64,000 nt of DNA, taken from assembly GCF_019112545.1 (NCBI RefSeq), contig NW_025064884.1:1810032-1874031 (forward strand), in the 5' to 3' direction. Numbering within the stretch: the stretch's first letter is position 1; the number at the start of each line of letters is the position of its first letter. The translations under genes and the position numbers were made by a program. The notes under the pieces were generated by a model. That model saw only the letters and a list, made by a program, of their open reading frames with translations. It was not told where the DNA came from and made no database searches. The DNA comes from Guyanagaster necrorhizus (Eukaryota; Basidiomycota; Agaricomycetes; Agaricales; Physalacriaceae). Shown one piece after another: positions 56,001-64,000 of this stretch.

Positions 56001-56944
56001 GCCAGGTTCAGGCTGTATTGGTCTTGAGTGAGCCCCAAAACCAAAAGGAAATGCACCTTTGCCATCGAGTTCGCCCGAACCTTTACGTTTTGGGCTGGGA
56101 GGGAATCTAGGGGAAGCCAATTTAGACGATAATTTAGGTGTGAAAGAATGAGAGCGCGTATGAACGTGCACAGGAGGGGGTTGCCTGGAAGGAATGGTAG
56201 ATTCTTCACCGCTGGGCGAGGAAACGGAAATGGTTACGGGCGTCAGAATGGGGGCACTGGAAGGTGATTGTTCCGGAGGAACGCTGGTGACGATAGTAGG
56301 AAAAGGCTGACGTCCTGTCTGACTGCTTGCGACATGCTGCTGCGGCTGTTGTTGCTCAGTCTTTCCGCCGCTGCTTCTGTTGCGATATTGGGCGACCTTG
56401 TCCTGGAATACAGCACTGACAGGAGACTCAGCGACGGCAGACATGCTCCCCAAGTCGTCAGCAGAGCGCGACCATGCTTTTCGGGAGATACTTCGCAGGT
56501 CACCGAGACCAGTCGAGGAGACGATGGGGGTAGACGGCGAGCTTGGAGGGTGAAAGGGGGATATGTCAAGTGAATTCGGCGGTCGTACCGAGAGATCTAG
56601 CACAGACCTAAGGCGGCAAAAAAGCGTCAACGGCGACCAAATGAATAATGATAAGCGACTCACCTGGCGTTAGAACCAGCATACCCGTCCAATATTGGTC
56701 TCGGATCAGTGGGGTGGGAAATTTTGTGCTTTCTAGCCGACGAATTGCTCGCCCTAGGCTCTGTTGAGCTACCAGAGCTTGACTTTGGAGAGGAAACGCT
56801 GCGTCCGAACCATTTCGAAGGCTTGGAAAGGAACTGGGTGATGCCTGCGGTAGGCGAATTGGAACGAAGGGATGCAGGACCGTTCGATGAGGACGAATCC
56901 TGGGGACTCAATGTATTGGAAGACGGAGCACCGCGTCGTGGCAT
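50034..56944 (-). CDS. Large PH / RasGEF-like / PH-like / RhoGAP signalling protein
   Basis: About 2,000 residues from ~13 exons. In order: a Ser/Pro-rich N-terminus (MPRRGAPSSN; residues 1-330); a PH domain (~340-480, SKGWKPFKLELKGSKLYFY); a RasGEF-like region (~690-840, FLSLDPHLIARTLTLFHRSA, HWLTKLLLMQIL, ELISVWVRVAEICR, PVARLEKVWKRV); a linker with RVSPRR-type Ser-rich sequence; a second GEF-like helical part (EELVDILDGMACATF, EEDLYITSDLLEV, RLGLQARQARMELLLRTI); a PH-like segment (YMFRVDTEDGGHYLLQA, MAKWLETINRV); and a C-terminal RhoGAP domain (VFGVDPQILL, GIYRIAGAT with the Arg finger restored by an intron, KSWFRLLPEPVFP, MTAEALSIVFSPNLLRPP), ending in an acidic tail. Expected role: Rho-GTPase inactivation with links to Ras/Rho signalling in polarity. 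Whether the GEF region is catalytic cannot be told. Confidence 0.82.
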
Positions 56945-59054
56945 TCGGCCGGAAAGAATGAAATTTTTGTGTGTCTGTAGGCGTCGTTTCTAGTCGTCGT
57001 GGTCGTCCTGTAGCAGGGGAATCAATAGTCAGGCCACGACATCATGCAATAGCAAAAGTCGCGCACCAGCAGCAGTTGTCCGTACTTAGTATCGCTATTT
57101 CCTGACTGCCGCGCTGTGGTCGAACGAAATGTGCATGAAAGTAATAAAGCAAGACGCGTACGACGTTGTCGACGGTGGAAGAGTTGGGTTTGTTTGCGTC
57201 CCCTTTGATGCCAAATTGAAATTATGCCATTCTTGGCCTTCTACTCCCGTGATAAGTAATGGTTACTTATCTGATCTCAGGACGCCGTGAAGGCTCGGAT
57301 ATAAAAATTCCAGGGGAATTCTAGTGAAAACGGGGAAATCTAATGGAAGGCACACGTCCGGATACTTTTGGGGGCGGCCAAACCTGTTGGGTGCATTCCC
57401 TGAGGTTTGCGCCTAGCCTTCAGTAAGATTTAAGTTTTTCTGCACAAATCTGCGCATCTGGATTCCAGACGGTAGAAGCCATTCTCTGTCTTCTGTGTCA
57501 GTTGATGATGATTTTAGATTTAAGAGCATATGCAAATCGTATTCGGCGGCCTATTATCCCCTTGGTTGATTCACCCCGGAATGTTCTTGCTCGGACTAAA
57601 TAACTTCCAAAGATATACGTATATTGTACCCTTGAAACGTCTCTATCAATGAGGAAAAAGATACTTCCTCAGCTTGATCAGCGGAAATAGGCCTCTTCGC
57701 AATATAATTTAGTCAAGAAAGCAATACAAAAAGGCCAACAATTCTTTTATTTATACTGACAAATGGAAACGAATATACATGGATTCAACACAGGAAGTTA
57801 TTTAGTAGTAAACATTGGTCCAAGTTCTCCCAATGATTAACGATTTGAAGAAACACCAACCACACCACAGGGAACGGAGAGTTCAAAGGGCGGAGCATCG
57901 GATGCCGCAGCCAAGTAGGAGCATAGAAACGTAAAAAAAAAGCCATCGTGAGCACATGCTTTACGAAGAGAACCGATAATACTCCTGGTATCGGATTTGA
58001 AACAATCAAGAAATGAATCGTAGGAAGGAGTTTTTATTGGGCCGGATATTCCAAACCCGCAAGAGACTTTGTTCGGTTTATATTCGCGGAAGCCTGGGAT
58101 CATAGCTTAATAGCCGGGAAGGCACCGTTCGACATGCCTGAACTAACGTCGGTCCCGAATCGAAGCTGCCACTGTTCCTGGAGCTGCGACCCATCAATCG
58201 TCACAGCCAGGGCCTAGCACTGATAATATAAATTATAAGTTACAATATGTCAATGAGAACAAGGACGTATTAGCTTGTATGCTGAGCCAGTTGGGGTTAA
58301 GATTGGCCCACTAAGCTCGAAAGTGGTCGTGATTAGGCGTGAAAGACTGAAAGCTTTACCGCCAGGATGAAGGGAGAAGGAGAGTCAGTATATCTGATGC
58401 TATCAGCGAAGCCTTTCTTAGTACTTGTACAGAACAGAAACCGAGGCACACTGGCAGTGGTATTGTTCTTGAAGTGGTCCAGTGGTGATGTCGGAATCGC
58501 AATTTAAAATCACTGCCATCACGTGCCGTTATGGGTCCATATGGGTGTAATGCTCTGTAGGCGTCTTTCTACGGACACAGATTACAACATCGAACTGTCT
58601 GTATTTTCCAGTAAACACATCAAAAGGAACACAAGTCCCCAGAATTGACAGACAGACAATGACGGACTGAAGTCGGCAAAGTGTCATTATGAACCGATGC
58701 AGAACTTGAAACTTGAAGCTTGAAGGATAAGTGACAATATACAAGACAGTTACACTCAGTGTATCAGCATACCACTAGCTCGGTGCCTAAGCTATGTCAG
58801 CGAAATGCCCGCTGCGGGCACAATGACACGAGCTGATAGTCCACTGCAAGTTGTATACACTGACAAAAGCAACTATATTGTCAATAGGACATAAGTTTTG
58901 CTTTGCGGTATTGAGCAAAATTTCGATACAATGTATCTTCTTATAAGCAGAGGCCCAGAACCAGGTGACATCGTGAAAGGTCAAAGCCTACAGCGGTTAT
59001 GTTAGTGCTCTGCTATAAACTATTAATAGAATATTATATCGCAGATCTACTAAT
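56945..59054. other. Gene-poor region
   Basis: About 2.1 kb. The first few hundred bases should hold the promoter of the RhoGAP gene. Minus-strand frames at 57785-58103 and 58529-58744 exist but have no recognisable motif or clear intron structure. AT content is higher than in the genes. Confidence 0.45.
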
Positions 59055-59126
59055 ACGCCGATGGTGAAACGGTTATCATGCTTGCCTTCCAAGCAAGCGG
59101 TAGGGGTTCGACTCCCCTTCGGCGTA
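59055..59126 (+). tRNA. tRNA-Gly (anticodon UCC)
   Basis: 72 nt. Acceptor stem ACGCCGA pairs with TCGGCGT, discriminator A. The anticodon stem CTTGC ... GCAAG encloses the loop CTTCCAA, giving anticodon TCC. T-arm GGGGTTCGACTCCCC. No intron. A T-rich stretch (GTTGTTTTTTG) follows after ~25 nt as a probable Pol III stop. Confidence 0.92.
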
Positions 59127-60368
59127 TGGGCCAGAGAGTGTTTATTCAGTTGTTTTTTGCTCTCAGCAGACCAGTCCAGGGACCAGCGTGAGTCTTAGGG
59201 TTGCGCATGAAACCTCCAGGGTGGGTAAGTTACAGTTGATACGGTAATTTACTATTACTTTATCACGTGGAAACTCACAGGACTAGCATCTGGTAGTGGC
59301 AGATTTCTTTTGAGACTCTTTGTCTTTCGTGTTTTTATACACCTCGTTGATCTCTCACGCCGCAATTTAATGGAAAGTGCAAAAAATATCTATGCTTTTG
59401 TTTTATGTATATGATAGTACTGAATATAATGGCCAACCCATGCATAGTCACATGACAGATTACCTCGATGAAAACCCTGTTCCAAGCGAGGGGGGGTGAG
59501 TTACCGGTAATTAACTTCGGTGTATCAAAACCTCAGTTTCGTGCACTACTGTAGTCCAGGAACCAGTATGCCACATCCCATTCGTCAATGGTCATGCATT
59601 GTGCAACGAGGTAGAAAGCCAGCATTTAGTTCACCTGAGCTTTCAAGCAGTATTCAGTTTCGTAATAATCGGCCTAAGAATCAAGATAATGTCGCTGGGA
59701 CTTTCAAAACCCACACTATTTTAACTTACTTAATAGTATCATAAACGGGTATCAGAAAGTACCAGACCAAAAAAAAAAGAGCACATGAATCCAACTCCTT
59801 CAGTTAGCGTATTTCTTTCGGCCGGACCAAAAAAATTCACCACTGCAGATAACTCCAGACAAGGCCCATGAATGATCCCATACTGTGAAAGTTGGTCCAC
59901 ACAAGACATGTCTGCAATGACACATCATCACTCCGAAAGGATCGACGTACGCAAACACAAACCGAACTATGAAAGCTGTGAAAAGAGTTAGAGAGAGTTT
60001 CCAACCACCATCACAGGACTGTTTACGAAAACACTATCACCAACAATAAACCAACAAGTTTCCACCTGATATTAATAGCTAGATCTGAATAGATAGACTA
60101 TTACGTCCACGACCAACAATCCATTCATCTTCGGACTAGATTCTTCAGGTGGCAGCATCAGTACAATGTCCAGAAACAATAGCGGTGTGGCAACATGGAG
60201 TAGTTTTGCGACATGACCAAAATAGGTGATATCGCAGAAAGACGGCGCACCAAACTAACGACACATCCACGGCTTTATGAGCCGTCCGGTTCACCTTTCT
60301 TCTGTTCACCCTCTTCCGCGAGCCAGCGTCCTCTGAGATCTTCCCTCCGTCCTATCCGTCATTGGCGA
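59127..60368. other. Gene-poor region
   Basis: About 1.2 kb with no recognised gene; the distal part should hold the promoter of the gene starting at 60369. Confidence 0.45.
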
Positions 60369-61796
60369 ATGTCATTGCCATTCGACACCTCTTTCGAAGA
60401 ATTGATCTTACCTGAGGTTGATACGGTGAGCATGTCCTTTCCGTCTAATCTGTCTGCCACCGGTGTTCAACGGTGCTACAGGTACTGGGAGACCTACTCA
60501 CACTGGCGAGGCAGTTGATAGACATGAGCGATTCATTGCCGGCCGAAATGGTGAGGTACCCGACTATTATTCTCGCGTTGTCTAAACGTCTTTCAGAGTA
60601 TCGACAGAGACGCCGTGGGATTCGAAGTCGCGGGTCCGCCTATCAACCCGATAGCAGCCCCAATGAACGGAACAGAACGCGTCCCAACCTCGCCCTACAC
60701 GTGTACGGAGGCCGATAAGTACACTGACGCGCACGAAGCTTTGGTGAGTTCGCTCCTATATCATTCGCGCGCCAGTATTGATTCACCACAGGATTCGTTT
60801 TTCCGAATTAAACGGGTCTACAGCAAATTCGGGAGAGAGGGAGTAAAGAACTCTGACCGAACTCAATCTCAGAAAACTAGACGCTCATTTCCTGCCACCC
60901 GTCCTAATGTGGATGGTGCCTCCGTACACCCAAGCCCCAAGGTAGAAGTGCAACGCTCGTTTATACCAGGGCCACCGATTTATGCCGACGCGACAATCCC
61001 ATTCGCTTACTCCCGGACTCATACCCAGCCTATCTCTCCATATGATTCTTGCAGTCGTGCCATTCCAGTTAGCGCTCCAGTCCCAAACTTTAATTTCTCC
61101 AGCGGCTACGAGCAGTGGAGGTCTCCCGCTCAGAATCCACCAAATAACGCATATATGCACTCAAAGCCTGGCCCGATAGCCCAGCCAAACTTCACAACGG
61201 GGTTTAATGCCGTTCAGCGCATCGTCAAGCCCCAGACCAAGTCTCCCCGGGGGCGCCGAGTCTACAACGCCCCACTGGCGCCTCGTTTTACCGCTGCCGC
61301 TGCCCCTAGTTTCCCCACGAACTTCGGCATCAATCCACATGATGTCAACGCAGCGGAACGAATCCCTCCTGCGGTTCCTCGGTTCGATCTCGGTGCTCTT
61401 GCAGTCAAGCCGCCTGTGAGAGAACCAGAGGCGCAAACGTCGCGCGTCATAAAGGCTAATCAAGAGAGGCCTGTGTTTACCAATCCCTGGGATAATAACA
61501 AGATTATCGAGGAGGATACGTGGTCCGATCCTGCTCCGGCCGCAGGTGTGCAGGATGACGCACCAGTCGAGACCTCCAATAGTCAGGTAGATGGTGGATC
61601 TCATTGCCTTAAAGAAACGTCCAATCAGAGCAATTATTTCAGGATCAACGTCCAAGCAACCACCTCTCGTACCAAGATCGAAGGACTCGACTACAACGTC
61701 CCGTTCGAGCACATCTTCGACCTTGACCTTGCTGACCCAAGAATCGCCTGGTGGACTGATCGTTTCAACGAGATGCGTGCCCTTGGGATGATTTGA
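60369..61796 (+). CDS. Unrecognised family P, member 3 (disordered, W.DRFN tail)
   Basis: Exons 60369-60425, 60482-60550, 60597-60743 and 60792-61796 all join in phase 0. Tiny exon 1 (MSLPFDTSFEELILPEVDT), helix exon 2 (VLGDLLTLARQLIDMSDS), exon 3 (~49 residues), then a long exon that is Pro/Asn/Gln-rich and probably disordered. Near the end are ERPVFTNPWDNNKIIEED and the ordered tail DPRIAWWTDRFNEMRALGMI. Exon number, exon sizes, intron phases and both C-terminal motifs match the gene at 40727-42091, so they are paralogs. About 380 residues. No known domain, signal peptide or membrane segment. Unlike members 1 and 2, no S-type small gene lies beside it. Confidence 0.72.
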
Positions 61797-62596
61797 CTCT
61801 GTACCTGTATTCGTGTATCCGACTGTAAACATAGCATGAATACGGACAATCTGAGGATGCAATGTCTCCCACATATATATCACCAACGGCGAGAAGGTAA
61901 TATCAAACCCAGCTGAGTGCTACATCAAGTAGATTGGAGGCCTGTACTCTTCGTCAGGCGAAACGGAAGGTACAGTGAAGCGATGTCTGAGGCGATGACG
62001 ACGACCAACGTGGTGGGAGGAAACTGTTGTATCTCCCTACGAAGTGCCCTAGTTTGTTTGTATTTCCTTCTAAAGCCTACACACCCTGCCCAACCTCCCG
62101 GCGAATCCTTATCTGCCTCCGTCTACTCCCTATTTTCATTATCACTTGCCTTTACTTTGTACTGTACTTATATGACTTTACCTTGACTCAGAATACTGTG
62201 CCTATGATGATTCACTCTATTCATTTCCCTCATCCTCCAATCACCTGTACTTTATTACGGCCCCCAAATATTCTGTACATTAGCATAAAAGACGTAGGGA
62301 CATCAATACACTTAGAATTCTCTCGTCGCTATTCCCTCCGAACCGGCATCGGACCTAAGAGGATAGGGCAATACCTCACTTGATCAAATGCGGGGCTCAC
62401 CACTTTCTTTGCAACTTGCAATTGTCAGAGAGCAGGATATACTCTCGCATTCGTACGTCTAGTGGTTTTACCAAGGTTCTCGACACTGATCGGAAAGTTT
62501 TACCCAGACAGGTTCTCACAGAAATTGTATATCACTAGGAAGTAGTGCTCTACCCCTCCTACCATATCAGCCCTTGACCAACCAACCAACCCCCTA
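61797..62596. other. Intergenic
   Basis: About 800 bp, C/T-rich in the middle; no gene and no clear long terminal repeat of the adjacent retroelement could be defined. Confidence 0.4.
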
Positions 62597-64000
62597 TGCT
62601 AATCCCACTGAAATGTCCCACGACCTTTCCCCCTGACGATCCTCTCCTGGCCCAGCTTGCCGCTGCGCTCAGTCCAGACGCATATCATGCCCTGGAACCC
62701 ATCCTGCAGTCTCTTGCCACCTGCATTATCTCTGCAGAAAGTTGCAGCTAATGCAGCGCAACAGAACTTGATGCAACAGAACCCCTACTCCATTCTCCAA
62801 CTCCAGGAAGCTCTTCAGACAGCTCTTACTGGCGCAAATTTCACTGTCCAAACTGCAGCTACTAATGCAGGAGGACGTCCCAGCACCCTTCGCATTGACC
62901 TGCCAATCTTCAAGGGCACCCACAGTGAGAATGTCCGTGCTTGGTTGAGCATCCTCGATGACCAGCTCAGCACCAGTCACATAGCAGTTGCAGACCGTAC
63001 TGTCTCTGCATCTGGACTCCTTCGCGACAATGCTCAGACATGGTACTTGGCACTCAAACGTGCCAATAACGACTGTCCACTAAGCTGGGATGACTTTCGT
63101 GCAGCACTCCTCTGAGAGTTTGACTCTCCTACTCGGATTGATGAATTACGCTCGGAGATGGACAGGGTTCCATACTCGGGGGATGTCTCCAACTACTGCT
63201 TAAAGTTTTCAGAGGGTAGAAATGCAGATTAGCGAGGATGAAATGACGTTCGGAGATCGCAAATACCTCTTCAACAAAGCCTGGAGGCTTGGTCTCGAGA
63301 GGAGGAGAAGGGGCATAGCTCGTCACCAAAACGGTTTGACCTCAAGGAGGAGAACCTACGAACCATTGCTTTCGAGTCTCGCTGCTTGTCCCCCACTGAA
63401 CAGCGGTACTCTGCCCAGGAACGAGAAATGTTAGCCATTGTTCATGCTCTTCAGAAATTCCGTGCTTACATTGAGGGATCCCCTGTCGTTGTTCGCAGTG
63501 ATCACGAATCCTTGAAGCACGTCCTCACTCAGCGTAACCTTGGCCGCCGCCTCACCCGCTTCGTTGATGACATCTCCCATTTTGACCTCCATATCATCTA
63601 CCATCCTGGACATTCCCAGCTCGCAGCTGATGCCCTCTCCCGTCGAGATGAACTCCCGCCCACTGCTGACACCGCTGGCTACCAGCCTCTCTTCGTACAT
63701 GCTACAGAGCTCAAGCCTGAAGGGACCGAAGAAGACCGTATCAGACTTCTCACATCGACGGTCGCTTCAGTATACTGGCGCGCTATCACAAAAAGCTTAC
63801 CGATGGTGCTGATCCCTCAACAATTAGCAAGGGCAATTACTTCACTCAAGAAGGCATTCTATTCAAGAATACTGCCCCTGATGATGAAGAGGGTGGAAAC
63901 GAGTCTATTATGGTGGTGCCGACATCCCTTTCTGAGGCAGAAAACATCATCCGTGCTCTCCATAACGATCTCGGACACCTAGGCATTACAATTGTCACTG
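62597..64000 (+). mobile_element. Ty3/Gypsy retrotransposon, internally deleted, runs off window
   Basis: From 62597 the sequence encodes a Gag-type protein (LAQLAAALSPDAYHALEPIL, then after a stop or frameshift near 62750, LPIFKGTHSENVRAWLSIL, LRDNAQTWYLALKRA). Gag breaks off at about 63210. After ~130 nt of unassigned sequence, coding resumes in the RNase H part of Pol (LSPTEQRYSAQEREMLAIVH, VVVRSDHESLKHVL, IIYHPGHSQLAADALSRR), followed at the window edge by the start of an integrase zinc-binding region (ALHNDLGHLGI). Protease and reverse transcriptase are missing, so this copy cannot move by itself. Unlike the block at 18-20.7 kb it still has normal CpG content, which suggests younger age. 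Confidence 0.82.

Overview
The window is nuclear DNA of a filamentous basidiomycete, most likely an Agaricomycete. The evidence is dense genes on both strands, many 45-70 nt GT-AG introns (a few GC-AG), F-box/LRR proteins and P450s of the mushroom type, HSPA12-like Hsp70 paralogs, a Ty3/Gypsy fragment, and eukaryotic tRNA genes, one of them with an intron. No species can be named from the sequence. All gene models were made by reading frames and splice sites by eye, so exon edges are inferences.

Layout. 1-10 kb: a single-pass membrane protein (1.8-2.8 kb), a short-chain dehydrogenase (3.0-4.3 kb), an F-box-type protein (5.4-6.9 kb), a heme-domain-less P450 relic (7.8-8.9 kb) and an F-box relic (9.2-9.5 kb). 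10-39 kb: the most striking part. Three HSPA12-like Hsp70 genes (10.1-12.6, 26.0-28.4 and 35.1-37.5 kb, all minus) each stand head to head with a gene of an unrecognised coiled-coil family (13.0-14.2, 28.8-30.2 and 38.0-39.3 kb, all plus). Further members of the same family follow convergently (14.6-16.0, 16.2-17.6, 31.1-33.0 kb, and a decayed copy at 33.2-34.5 kb). Between the first two modules lie a 2.7 kb block without a single CpG (18.0-20.7 kb), a four-pass membrane protein, a secreted heme peroxidase, and a truncated copy of that peroxidase abutting a truncated coiled-coil copy.

39-50 kb and 60-62 kb: a second unrecognised set. Small genes (39.9 and 43.8 kb) lie convergent to members of a second family (40.7-42.1 and 44.8-45.2 kb), with further members at 48.7-49.4 kb (probable) and 60.4-61.8 kb. 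A family-1 glycosyltransferase (45.5-47.1 kb) and a tRNA-Leu(AAG) are interspersed. 50-57 kb: one very large gene for a PH / RasGEF-like / PH-like / RhoGAP protein. 57-60 kb is gene-poor with tRNA-Gly(UCC). 62.6 kb to the end is an internally deleted Ty3/Gypsy element running off the window.

Working together (inference): the repeated divergent Hsp70/coiled-coil arrangement suggests co-expression and perhaps a chaperone-ATPase/coiled-coil partnership evolving by tandem duplication, with pseudogenes marking birth-and-death turnover.
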